A DNA stretch of 30,408 nucleotides, from NCBI GenBank assembly GCA_934502905.1, contig CAKSVK010000022.1:1-30408 (forward strand). Reading direction: 5' to 3'. This document shows positions 15,819 to 23,067 of this stretch, in pieces (the first letter of the stretch is position 1; every line of letters begins with the position of its first letter). A model generated the notes under the pieces. It made no database searches. It was not told the origin of the DNA and saw nothing but the letters and a program-made list of their open reading frames with translations. The DNA is from an uncultured Chitinophagaceae bacterium (GTDB lineage: Bacteria; Bacteroidota; Bacteroidia; Chitinophagales; Chitinophagaceae). A program made the position numbers and the translations under genes.

Positions 15819-17177
15819 ATGCACTACTTTTGCAATCAATTATTTAACCCTTTAAAGACTGGAAAATTGATCAATAAATCTTTGATCTGGGCATTGGCTC
15901 TGATAATTGGTTTTACCCTTCCGGCATTTTCACAGGAACCTGATACCCTGAAAATTCCGGTACAAACAGTAGACTCTCCCCAAGTCACATCTCAAGCGGA
16001 TACCATATTCAGGCCTATTCCGCAGGAAGATACTGTGTTGAGGATCAGGAACCTGAACCCCTACATTACACTTCATGTGGACTCTACACTGGAATATGAG
16101 CTTGAGATCAATAAAGATCAATCCAAATATTACTGGTACCTGATGAACGCTCCTGTGGGATTGCGTATCAATCGTAATACAGGGCTGCTGAACTTTAAAG
16201 CGGAAAAAGGCTTCTTCCTGTCAGGCCGGCTGAAATATGACTATGAATATAAGGTACGGCTCGGTATCCAAAACCTTGACAACCCTGTTGATAAGATCGA
16301 TACCTCCTTTACCCTGATGTTTTACAACACGGAGATCATTCCGTCTAAAGTAAAACCGGCGGTCAATAATATTTTATATGTGGATGAAGGCGATAGTATA
16401 GCCTTTAAGGTTCAATGTGAAGAGGGCAGCTTTCCGATAGAAAAGATCACAATGACCAGCAATTATTCCATACGAACACTTGGCGTGGTATCGAAGTGTG
16501 GCGATGATTTCGTCTGGAGCCCTCCGTTCGGCTTTGTAAAATCTACAGATGCCGGCAAAGAAAAAAAGGTGATCGTAAACTTCATTGGCGTCAACAAGTT
16601 CAATGTCAGGGATACAGCTGTGGTTAATATCGTGGTAAAAGAAAATATCAACTACCCCCAAAAAGTGCTGGAATTTAATGATGTCAAAAAATCGGTCAAC
16701 AAATACATCACTCAATTGAAGGCTACTTTTATGTTCCTTGACAAGCAGGTAAGGCGGAATGGACGTAGCCGCACCACTTTTGAGCTGACATCTGCCGCTA
16801 CAGCGCTGGGAGGAACAGTATTTTCTTCGCTGCCCACTGATGGGCAGAAGACCGCGGGCAAGATATTACCGAGTGCCGGTGTAGCTATGGTGCCTGTTAA
16901 AGAAAGCGTTTCGCCCCAAAAGAAAGCGGAACAATCTTCAGCGTCCCTGGTAAGGAGCAGCATCAAGCGATTGGAGTACATGTTACAAAACAACAACCTC
17001 GTTGGCGATAAGGATCCCGAAATACTTAACAAAACTGCCACCATGAAGAAGGAACTGAAAGACATTCAGATGCAGTTGATAGAAGTGCCCCTGGTGGAAA
17101 TAGAAGACTCGGAGGCTAATCTTGACAAGTATTTTAATAGTCCTAAAGTGAACAAGAAATACAAGATGAATAAATAG
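15819..17177 (+). CDS. Secreted protein of unknown function (cadherin-like/Ig-like N-terminal part)
   Basis: I do not recognise a named family. The product (452 aa from ATG 15819) has a clear signal peptide, INKSLIWALALIIGFTLPAFSQ, so it is exported. The middle part (about YYWYLMNAPVGLRINRNTGLLNFKAEKG) resembles the putative-Ig/cadherin-like 'dystroglycan' pattern in which a physical value is compared with the first residues of a strand, followed by another beta-rich section. The C-terminal third is helical and lysine-rich (KKSVNKYITQLKATFMFLDKQV; KRLEYMLQNN; TMKKELKDIQMQLIEV). An exact -7 box at 15825-15832 lies inside the first codons of this frame, so the true start may be the in-frame TTG at 15867, which begins exactly at the signal peptide. 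The gene stands alone, convergent with the S4 gene. Confidence 0.8.
   Translation: MHYFCNQLFNPLKTGKLINKSLIWALALIIGFTLPAFSQEPDTLKIPVQTVDSPQVTSQADTIFRPIPQEDTVLRIRNLNPYITLHVDSTLEYELEINKDQSKYYWYLMNAPVGLRINRNTGLLNFKAEKGFFLSGRLKYDYEYKVRLGIQNLDNPVDKIDTSFTLMFYNTEIIPSKVKPAVNNILYVDEGDSIAFKVQCEEGSFPIEKITMTSNYSIRTLGVVSKCGDDFVWSPPFGFVKSTDAGKEKKVIVNFIGVNKFNVRDTAVVNIVVKENINYPQKVLEFNDVKKSVNKYITQLKATFMFLDKQVRRNGRSRTTFELTSAATALGGTVFSSLPTDGQKTAGKILPSAGVAMVPVKESVSPQKKAEQSSASLVRSSIKRLEYMLQNNNLVGDKDPEILNKTATMKKELKDIQMQLIEVPLVEIEDSEANLDKYFNSPKVNKKYKMNK
15825..15832 (+). promoter_or_regulatory. Bacteroidota -7 promoter element (TACTTTTG)
   Basis: An exact TAnnTTTG match after the Hsp20 terminator. Transcription from it would begin near 15839, downstream of ATG 15819 and about 30 bases before the in-frame TTG at 15867. 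No clean -33 TTTG was seen. Confidence 0.45.
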
Positions 17178-17198
17178 TAAGTTATTGGTAGTCCAATA

Positions 17199-17254
17199 AA
17201 AAGTTACAGGACGCAGGTAGCAGGATACAGGATGAACCCCTGAGACCTACCTGC
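17199..17254. repeat. Palindromic intergenic repeat, copy 2
   Basis: Between two convergent genes. It starts with AAAGTTACAGGACGCAGG, matching copy 1 at 14505, and carries the arms GCAGGTAG (17213-17220) and CTACCTGC (17247-17254), a perfect 8-bp inverted repeat. Confidence 0.6.
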
Positions 17255-17266
17255 AACTCTTCCTTC

Positions 17267-17668
17267 CTATTCCCCTAAAAATTCATCAATATCCCTTCTT
17301 TCCTTTTTAGTGGGACGCCCCACCTTGCTCAACCGTTTACCGGTATGAAAGCTGGCGGCCTGGTAATGTACCTGTTCCTTTTCTTCTTCCGGGGTGATAT
17401 CGAGGTAATATTTGATCGCTTCACTATATTGTACCCGGTTAGACAGTAAATCCGTCACCTTTATTTTCCAGAAACGGGCTTCTGTTTTAACATCATATAC
17501 ATCTCCCACTTTCACATTCCTGGAGGCCTTTACCTGCTCTTCATTCAGCTTTACCCTTCCCTTGTCACAAGCTTCTGACGCCAGGCTGCGGGTTTTAAAG
17601 ATCCGTATAGCCCACAGGTATTTATCTAACCGCAATTTTTCCTTATTCTCAGCCATAATTTTCAGCAA
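17267..17668 (-). CDS. S4-domain RNA-binding protein (Hsp15/YrfH-like)
   Basis: A 133-aa protein of the Hsp15 type. The S4 RNA-binding domain is at the N-terminus: EKLRLDKYLWAIRIFKTRSLASEACDKGRVKLNEEQVKASRNVKVGD shows the usual R-L-D-K-L/Y-L-W start and G.V..N...VK....V..GD end. The C-terminus is basic (GKRLSKVGRPTKKERRDIDEFLG), as in Hsp15, which in E. coli recognises stalled 50S subunits carrying nascent chains. Start may be M1 (17668) or M5 (17656, MAENKEK); the second fits family alignments slightly better, but the first is reported. It is convergent with the secreted-protein gene. Confidence 0.9.
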   Translation of the reverse strand: MLKIMAENKEKLRLDKYLWAIRIFKTRSLASEACDKGRVKLNEEQVKASRNVKVGDVYDVKTEARFWKIKVTDLLSNRVQYSEAIKYYLDITPEEEKEQVHYQAASFHTGKRLSKVGRPTKKERRDIDEFLGE

Positions 17669-17783
17669 TCCTGTAATTTAATATGCTTCTTTTGTTAATA
17701 AAGCAGGAACGCATGAATAGTTTTTCTAAAATCTTTGGCAGCTTTTGTTTTTCTCCTTTACTTAGCCGCCAAATCAAAAAGCT

Positions 17784-19979
17784 ATGCTGATGGCATCAAC
17801 AATTCGCCGCGTGGTACTTATTATTTGCCTTTTTGTACCTGCTGCATTAACTGCCCAGTTTAAAAATAAGGAAATTACCTGGACAAAAGAAGGGAGCGGT
17901 TTCTACCAGGTAACAGAAAACGGTATCCTGCTTGTAACACCCGCTGCTGCGCAACCGGTCAGTATACTGGCATATGCATCGGAGTATACCCCCAAAGGAA
18001 AAACACCATTGGAAGTAGCCGACTTTGAAGTCAGCGACGGCAAGAACCTGTTGCTGATCTTTACCAATACCGCAAGGGTATGGCGGTATAACACAAGGGG
18101 TGATTACTGGCTGGTCAACAAAACGAACAAAACATTAACACAAATAGGAAAAGACAAACCATCACAAAGCCTGATGTATGCGAAGCTATCGCCGGATGGC
18201 AAAAAGGTTGCTTATGTGAGTGACAGGAATATTTATGTGGAAGAGATCAGTACGGGTAAAACTACTGCCCTTACCACTGATGGTAACCGGCAGTTGATCA
18301 ACGGTACCTTCGACTGGGTTTATGAAGAAGAGTTTGGCTGCCGGGACGGCTTCAGATGGAGCACAGACAGCAAGCATATTGCGTATTGGCAGGTAGATGC
18401 CAGGCAAACCCGCGATTACCTGATGATCAATACTACTGATTCCATCTATTCCTTTACGATACCCGTAGAATATCCGAAAGTAGGTGAACCGCCTTCTTCC
18501 GTGAGGATAGGCATAGTGAGTGCAGAAGGTGGAAATACAAAGTGGCTGGATATACCGGGAGACAGCAGGCAAAATTACCTGCCCCGTATGGAATGGCATA
18601 CCAGCTCAACTGTAATGGTGCAGCAGCTCAACAGAAAACAAAATGAAACCCGGATATACAATGGCAACATATTGACAGGGAGCGCTCTGGAAATATACCG
18701 CGAAAACGATAAAGCCTGGATTGATATCAAATCCCGCTGGAATGACGACGACCCCAGGGGCTGGGACTGGATTGATAACAGCAACGCTTTCCTGTGGGTA
18801 AGTGAAAAGGATGGCTGGCGCCACATATACCGCCTGAGCGCTGACGGCAAAAAAGAAACCCTGCTTACCAAAGGAGCATTTGATATTGAAAGCATAAGCG
18901 CTGTTGACAACAAAAACAACTATGTCTATTTTATAGCCTCGCCCGAAAGTCCCATACAACGTTACCTGTACAGGACAAAAATGGACGGAAAAGGCAAGCT
19001 GGAACTGGTGTCACCGGAAACACTTAAAGGCACGCATGGTTATGAAATTTCTCCCGAAGCAAAACTGGCCCTGCATACTTTCACGAACAGGGTTACTCCC
19101 ATTGTATATGAATGGATACAACTCCCAGATCACAAGCCGCTGAAGGACGAGGAAAGCATCGCAAAGAATATGCAGCCGGAGAAAAACAGGAATATTGAAT
19201 TTTTTCAGGTTACAACGGAAGACGGGATCACGATGGATGGATGGATCACCAAACCAACGGATTTTGATCCTGCAAAAAAATACCCTGTGTTATTATACGT
19301 ATATGGCGAGCCTGCATCGGCAACAGTGGAAGATACTTACTACGCAGGGCGCAACAGGCTTTTTGAGGGTAATATGGCCGACCAGGGATACGTATATGTA
19401 TCCTTTAATAACCGGGGCACTCCTACATTAAAGGGTGCTGCATGGCGGAAAGCCATTTACAGGAACATAGGAAGGATCAACATACGGGATCAGGCAATGG
19501 GAATGAAAAAGCTGCTGAAAGAGCGTTCATACCTGGATGCTTCGAGGGTGGCTTCGTGGGGATGGAGTGGCGGAGGATCTTCCACGCTGAACCTTCTTTT
19601 CCAATACCCGGATATTTTTCAAACCGGCATTGCCGTTGCTGCCGTAGCCAACCAGCTCACTTACGACAATATTTACCAGGAACGTTATATGGGGTTGCCG
19701 CAGGAGAACAAAGAAGATTTTCTAAATGGCTCCCCGGTTACCTACGCTAAAAACCTGAAAGGTAACCTGCTGTATATACATGGTACCGGCGATGATAACG
19801 TGCACTATCAAAATGCAGAAATGCTGCTGAACGAATTGATCAGATACAATAAGCAATTCCAGTTCATGGCATATCCCAATCGTTCGCACAGCATTGCCGA
19901 AGGAGAAGGTACCAGTGAGCACCTTAAAAAATTATTCACGGAGTATTTATTGAAGCACTGCCCTCCCGGCGGAAGATAA
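17784..19979 (+). CDS. Dipeptidyl peptidase IV-like serine peptidase (S9B)
   Basis: A 731-aa exported prolyl-dipeptidyl peptidase that would cut X-Pro/X-Ala dipeptides from peptides in the periplasm. Order: signal peptide (about 1-24, ending AALTAQ), eight-bladed beta-propeller (about 30-480) with the substrate-N-terminus-binding glutamates in VYEEEFGCRDGFRWS (180-193), and a C-terminal alpha/beta-hydrolase domain. Catalytic residues by position are Ser595 in GWSGGG, Asp670/671 in GTGDDNVHYQ and His702 in NRSHSI. The nucleophile motif differs from the usual GWSYGG in having Gly after the Ser. Length is normal for the family. Start is MLMAST at 17784; M3 at 17790 is equally possible. The gene stands alone; the intron-like remnant lies just downstream. 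Confidence 0.94.
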   Translation: MLMASTIRRVVLIICLFVPAALTAQFKNKEITWTKEGSGFYQVTENGILLVTPAAAQPVSILAYASEYTPKGKTPLEVADFEVSDGKNLLLIFTNTARVWRYNTRGDYWLVNKTNKTLTQIGKDKPSQSLMYAKLSPDGKKVAYVSDRNIYVEEISTGKTTALTTDGNRQLINGTFDWVYEEEFGCRDGFRWSTDSKHIAYWQVDARQTRDYLMINTTDSIYSFTIPVEYPKVGEPPSSVRIGIVSAEGGNTKWLDIPGDSRQNYLPRMEWHTSSTVMVQQLNRKQNETRIYNGNILTGSALEIYRENDKAWIDIKSRWNDDDPRGWDWIDNSNAFLWVSEKDGWRHIYRLSADGKKETLLTKGAFDIESISAVDNKNNYVYFIASPESPIQRYLYRTKMDGKGKLELVSPETLKGTHGYEISPEAKLALHTFTNRVTPIVYEWIQLPDHKPLKDEESIAKNMQPEKNRNIEFFQVTTEDGITMDGWITKPTDFDPAKKYPVLLYVYGEPASATVEDTYYAGRNRLFEGNMADQGYVYVSFNNRGTPTLKGAAWRKAIYRNIGRINIRDQAMGMKKLLKERSYLDASRVASWGWSGGGSSTLNLLFQYPDIFQTGIAVAAVANQLTYDNIYQERYMGLPQENKEDFLNGSPVTYAKNLKGNLLYIHGTGDDNVHYQNAEMLLNELIRYNKQFQFMAYPNRSHSIAEGEGTSEHLKKLFTEYLLKHCPPGGR

Positions 19980-20004
19980 GTAAGCGGTTCATGATAAGTA
20001 ATAA

Positions 20005-20030
20005 GTTTACCAATGAGCCATAGGGTAAAC
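20005..20030 (+). other. Hairpin after dpp4
   Basis: GTTTACC (20005-20011) pairs perfectly with GGTAAAC (20024-20030). No T-tract follows. It lies 25 bases after the peptidase stop and directly before the intron-like remnant; some group II introns insert beyond such hairpins. Confidence 0.4.
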
Positions 20031-20054
20031 TCTCGTAAATCATAGCTCCGGGAA

Positions 20055-20250
20055 AGCTGCGTGCGGCTACACGACCAGGTGGTGCGTTGCCAGCGCACGT
20101 GTCCTCACGTGCAGTTCAAGGTGCAGGTGGGATCCGATCAGGGACGTCTCTCTATAATAACGCAGCTGGGTAGCCTATTCAGTAGGAACGGGGTGCTACA
20201 TGTCACGGCTCAATGAGGAAGAAGCGTATAACCAGCCGGAACGGCGGTTA
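20055..20250 (+). mobile_element. Candidate truncated group II intron, 5' domain I only (structured RNA remnant)
   Basis: Directly downstream of the peptidase gene is a dense set of RNA helices: GTGCG/CGCAC (20082-20098), ACGTG/CACGT (20098-20110), CCTA/TAGG (20173-20185), enclosed by GTAGC/GCTAC (20170-20199), and TAACC-A-GCCG/CGGCGGTTA (20229-20250). At 20061 the strand reads GTGCGG, matching the conserved GUGYG start of group II introns. The six bases before it, AGCTGC (20055-20060), are perfectly complementary to GCAGCT (20162-20167), as expected for an IBS1/EBS1 pairing. No maturase gene and no domain V sequence follow; structure stops seven bases before the sui1 stop codon. I cannot exclude another structured RNA. 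The class is not determined. Confidence 0.42.
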
Positions 20251-20256
20251 AGGGCG

Positions 20257-20598
20257 CTATACTTTTTTTGCTTTCCCGTACCCGTTTTTCAGCAACCATT
20301 GCAGCACTTTATCACGATGATCGCCCTGGACGATGATCTCTCCATCCTTTACGGCGCCACCGGTTCCGCAGTATGTTTTTAACTTCTTACCCAGTTCCTC
20401 CAGGTCTGCTGTTGTTCCTGCAAAACCATACACAACGGTCACCATCTTCCCTGCCCTGTGCTTTGTTTCGAGGATGATCTTGAGTACCTGCTTATCCGGG
20501 GGCAGCGTAGATTGTTCCTCGGGCTCTTCATATTTCAGGAAATCAGGATCGGTACTGTATACATATCCCCGGCTGTCGGGTTTATTCTTCTTTGCCAT
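20257..20598 (-). CDS. SUI1/YciH-family translation initiation factor
   Basis: A 113-aa protein of the bacterial eIF1-like (YciH) family, thought to affect start-site fidelity on the ribosome. The SUI1 domain covers roughly residues 38-110 with the typical strand pair VLKIILETKHRAGKMVTVVYGF, the helix DLEELGKKLKTYCGTGGAVKDGEIIVQGDHRDKV and the end LLKNGYGKAKKV. The conserved K.....CG.GG..K.G.I..QGDH pattern is intact. It starts 13 bases after the nadC stop and is most likely translated from the same messenger. Its 3' end abuts the intron-like remnant on the other strand. Confidence 0.93.
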   Translation of the reverse strand: MAKKNKPDSRGYVYSTDPDFLKYEEPEEQSTLPPDKQVLKIILETKHRAGKMVTVVYGFAGTTADLEELGKKLKTYCGTGGAVKDGEIIVQGDHRDKVLQWLLKNGYGKAKKV

Positions 20599-20611
20599 TG
20601 GATAAATCTTT

Positions 20612-21463
20612 TTATAGTAACACAGCTTTCAGGCTAAGATCTGCACTGACTGCGTGATGTATTACGGCCCCTACACTCACAAAGTCCACTCCAGTAGCGG
20701 CATAGCTCACGATATTGTCAAGGTTGATGCCACCGCTCGCCTCTGTTTCCATTTTGCCGCCGATCAACTTTAACGCTTCGGTTATCTGTTCAGGAGTGAA
20801 ATTGTCGAGCATGATCCTGTCCGCCTTACCAAAAGCCAGCACCTTTTTTACATCTTCAATATTCCGGGTTTCTATTTCTACCTGCAGTCCGGGTTTCACG
20901 TCTTTCACGTACGCATATGCCTGAGACAGCGCTTTTTCAATACCTCCACAATAGTCTATATGGTTATCTTTCAGCATGATCATATCATATAACCCCATCC
21001 GGTGATTGAGCCCCCCTCCTATACGAACCGCTTCTTTTTCGAGCAGCCTGAAATTGGGCGTTGTTTTCCGCGTATCCAGCAAACGGGTATGATAACCGTC
21101 CAGCTTTTCCGTATATTTTTTCGTCAGGGAAGCAATACCGCTCATCCGCTGCATACAATTCAGCACAAGCCGTTCGCACTGCAAAATGGTATGCACTTTG
21201 GCCTGCACCTCAAATGCGACTTCCCCGGGATGCATCTCTTCACCATCTTTTTTAAAGGCCTGGTAAATGACATCTGGCTGCATGTACCTGAATATTCTTT
21301 CTGCCACCTGCATGCCGGCAAGCACACCTTCTTCCTTTATTTTAAGTACCGCTTTCCCTTCTGCATTTTTGTCAATGCAGCACAGGGTGGAGTGGTCGCC
21401 ATCGCCAATATCCTCCTGCAATGCATTCTTAATAAGCAACTCCAGTGCGCTATCATAATTCAT
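20612..21463 (-). CDS. nadC: Nicotinate-nucleotide pyrophosphorylase (carboxylating), quinolinate phosphoribosyltransferase
   Basis: NadC condenses quinolinate with PRPP to nicotinate mononucleotide, CO2 and PPi in de novo NAD synthesis. The 283-aa length is normal. N-terminal domain: ALQEDIGDGDHSTLCC and VLAGMQVAERIF. Barrel domain: ERLVLNCMQRMSGIASLTKKY, then the phosphate-binding and catalytic blocks LLDTRKTTPNFRLLEKEAVRIGGGLNHRMGLYDMIMLKDNHI, EIETRNIEDVKKVL, ADRIMLDNFTP and ASGGINLDNIVSYAATGVDFVSVGA. All family signatures are present. nadA and nadB are not in this window. It is the first gene of a pair with the SUI1 factor, probably by gene order and not shared function. Confidence 0.97.
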   Translation of the reverse strand: MNYDSALELLIKNALQEDIGDGDHSTLCCIDKNAEGKAVLKIKEEGVLAGMQVAERIFRYMQPDVIYQAFKKDGEEMHPGEVAFEVQAKVHTILQCERLVLNCMQRMSGIASLTKKYTEKLDGYHTRLLDTRKTTPNFRLLEKEAVRIGGGLNHRMGLYDMIMLKDNHIDYCGGIEKALSQAYAYVKDVKPGLQVEIETRNIEDVKKVLAFGKADRIMLDNFTPEQITEALKLIGGKMETEASGGINLDNIVSYAATGVDFVSVGAVIHHAVSADLSLKAVLL

Positions 21464-21502
21464 ATCACCAAAACAAATTAAATTGTTGAAATAATTTCTG
21501 AA

Positions 21503-21529
21503 GCGGATATCCGCGAAGCGGCGGCTTCG
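21503..21529. repeat. Palindrome and hairpin after the nlpE-like gene
   Basis: GCGGATATCCGC (21503-21514) is a perfect 12-base palindrome, followed by CGAAGC (21514-21519) pairing with GCTTCG (21524-21529). It starts at the 3' end of the minus-strand lipoprotein gene. No clean T-tract follows, so a terminator role is uncertain. Confidence 0.5.
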
Positions 21530-22018
21530 TCATTCTTTTCGTCTTAATGTATAGTTCAGGTTTGACTCAATGACTTTTTGCTCCTTATCAAGCAATAAAA
21601 TATCCGTACCCGCCTGCAAAAAATACCTTGCATCTTCGGGCTCATCATAGTTGAGAAAAAAAACGGTAGCGGTATCATTCCCTTCCACTCCTTTCAATAC
21701 ATCCCATTTGCCCTGGCTGGTAAAGGCAGTATCACCGGTATTATCAGTCAGGTAGGTTTCCTTCAATACATACACATTATTTTCATCATTGCTGATGTCC
21801 TGGTAAAGGGTAAGCTCCGTCTTTATTCCGCCACAATCAGCACAAGGCAGCACCCCTTCATATCTACCGACAAGTGCAAGATGTGATGAATCGAACTCTC
21901 TTCCGCCCTTCAACTGCATGGTAGTATCAGCAAGCTGAACGAGCGGATCTTTTGCCGGACGACTGTTACAGGCAATTAAAGCAAGCATTAAACCGATAAA
22001 AGCACAAGCATTTTTCAT
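21530..22018 (-). CDS. NlpE-like copper/envelope-stress lipoprotein
   Basis: A 162-aa outer-membrane-directed lipoprotein: the signal peptide ends at ALIAC with the acylated cysteine at residue 17. The NlpE N-terminal domain follows, with the signature GRYEGVLPCADCGGIKTELTLYQD, including a CxxC pair at residues 59 and 62, then ETYLTDN and a C-terminal strand LLDKEQKVIESNLNYTLRR. In E. coli, NlpE reports adhesion, copper and lipoprotein-sorting stress to the Cpx kinase; the Bacteroidota relatives consist of this domain only and their signalling partner is not known to me. The neighbouring LiaF-like/LytSR operon makes an envelope-stress role attractive, but this is inference. A possible structured RNA lies about 180 bases upstream on the same strand. 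Confidence 0.87.
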   Translation of the reverse strand: MKNACAFIGLMLALIACNSRPAKDPLVQLADTTMQLKGGREFDSSHLALVGRYEGVLPCADCGGIKTELTLYQDISNDENNVYVLKETYLTDNTGDTAFTSQGKWDVLKGVEGNDTATVFFLNYDEPEDARYFLQAGTDILLLDKEQKVIESNLNYTLRRKE

Positions 22019-22326
22019 GCAACTGAGATCTTTTAATAAAGGTAATCAAACTGTTCCCAGCCGGGATATCAGGATATAATTTTTATCAAAAATGGTGAAT
22101 CCGGCTATGCGAACATTGTACACCGTTGCAATTTTAAGCTAAAAACTTCAAATACCGCAGGGGTGTATTTACCTTCGGTGAAAAAAGTTCAATTTTCAGC
22201 AGGCGGATAGAGACACCCGCCAGTAGAACACGCTACCGGCCGGTGCCTCCACCGACCGGAAACTTGCACAAAGTTAAGATTTGAAATATGCCCTGCTGTA
22301 ATGCTTAAGAAATATATATCTTTTCA
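22019..22326. other. Intergenic region between the LytTR operon and nlpE
   Basis: No gene was found in these 308 bases. The structured element at 22197-22298 occupies the third of it nearest the regulator gene. The rest is the 5' region of the lipoprotein gene; no exact TAnnTTTG element was seen in it on the minus strand. Confidence 0.6.
22197..22298 (-). ncRNA. Candidate structured RNA: four hairpins inside a closing stem
   Basis: Read on the minus strand: closing stem CAGCA (22298-22294) with TGCTG (22201-22197); hairpin AACTT-tgtgc-AAGTT (22275-22261); ten-pair hairpin CCGGTCGGTG-gagg-CACCGGCCGG (22259-22236); short GTAG-cgtgtt-CTAC (22236-22223); seven-pair GGCGGGT-gtctct-ATCCGCC (22221-22202). 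The two strongest hairpins each contain one G-U pair on this strand that would be a C-A mismatch on the other, so the minus strand is the likely RNA. The two loops GAGG and GUCUCU can pair (GAGG with UCUC). A run of six U follows 11 bases after the closing stem. It starts about 30 bases after the response-regulator stop. I do not recognise it as a known riboswitch or sRNA; it could also be one copy of a dispersed palindromic element. Confidence 0.5.
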
Positions 22327-23067
22327 TTAAAGTCCCAATACCTGCTTTAGCTTTCCATAGCCTGTTTTACTAACAGGCACCTTATCCCCCGATGCCAGCA
22401 GAGCCAGGTAGCTTTCTTTTTCATAAGGTTCCAGGCGGGTTATTTTCTGCACATTCACCATATAAGAGCGATGAGAACGGGTAAAAGAAGCAGCATCCAG
22501 CACCTGCTCAAAATACGACATTGTTTTATTCTTTAGATAAACGCCATCATCACAATGAATTTTCACATAGTCATCGGCAGCTTCCAGGTAATTGATTTCG
22601 GCAAAAGGAATGATCCTGATCTTTCCTCCGCTCTTCACCACTACGCGATTGGTATTTAGCTGCATTTGCCCTGCTATGGCTTCTGCGGGCATATCCATTT
22701 GTATTTGTCCACCCTGACGCCGTTCCATCCATTTCTGCAAGGCCCTGTCAAATCGTTCCCTGCTGAACGGCTTTAACAGGTAATCTACCGCATGCGCCTC
22801 AAAAGCTTTGATCGCATATTCATCAAACGCAGTAGTAAAAATGACATCCGGCGGCGATTCTACCAGCTCCAGCATTTCAAAACCATTGATCTTCGGCATT
22901 TGTATATCCAGAAAGATCAGGTCAGGCCGGTACTGCACAATAGCTTTCACGCCTTCAAAACCATCATTACATTCCTGCACGATTTCCACCTGCTGATACG
23001 CAGCCAGGTACTCCTTCACAATACTTCTTGCCAACAGCTCGTCATCTATTATTAAAATCCTGATCAT
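22327..23067 (-). CDS. LytTR-family response regulator
   Basis: A 246-aa transcription factor. Receiver domain (about 1-120): acidic pair DD at 8-9, phospho-acceptor Asp54 in LIFLDIQMP, Thr in IFTTAFDEYA and Lys in YLLKPFSRERF. The C-terminal LytTR DNA-binding domain (about 145-245) has VKSGGKIRIIPFAEINYLEAADDYVKIH, FTRSHRSYMVNVQKI and GDKVPVSKTGYGKLK. It overlaps the kinase gene by four bases (ATGA), which implies translational coupling and a dedicated pair. It is the last gene of a four-gene operon. Target genes are unknown; autoregulation and control of the nearby lipoprotein gene are possible. Confidence 0.96.
   Translation of the reverse strand: MIRILIIDDELLARSIVKEYLAAYQQVEIVQECNDGFEGVKAIVQYRPDLIFLDIQMPKINGFEMLELVESPPDVIFTTAFDEYAIKAFEAHAVDYLLKPFSRERFDRALQKWMERRQGGQIQMDMPAEAIAGQMQLNTNRVVVKSGGKIRIIPFAEINYLEAADDYVKIHCDDGVYLKNKTMSYFEQVLDAASFTRSHRSYMVNVQKITRLEPYEKESYLALLASGDKVPVSKTGYGKLKQVLGL

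Noticed and set aside
20005..20030. Terminator of the dipeptidyl peptidase gene
   Set aside because: The stem is perfect, but no T-tract follows; listed only as a hairpin.
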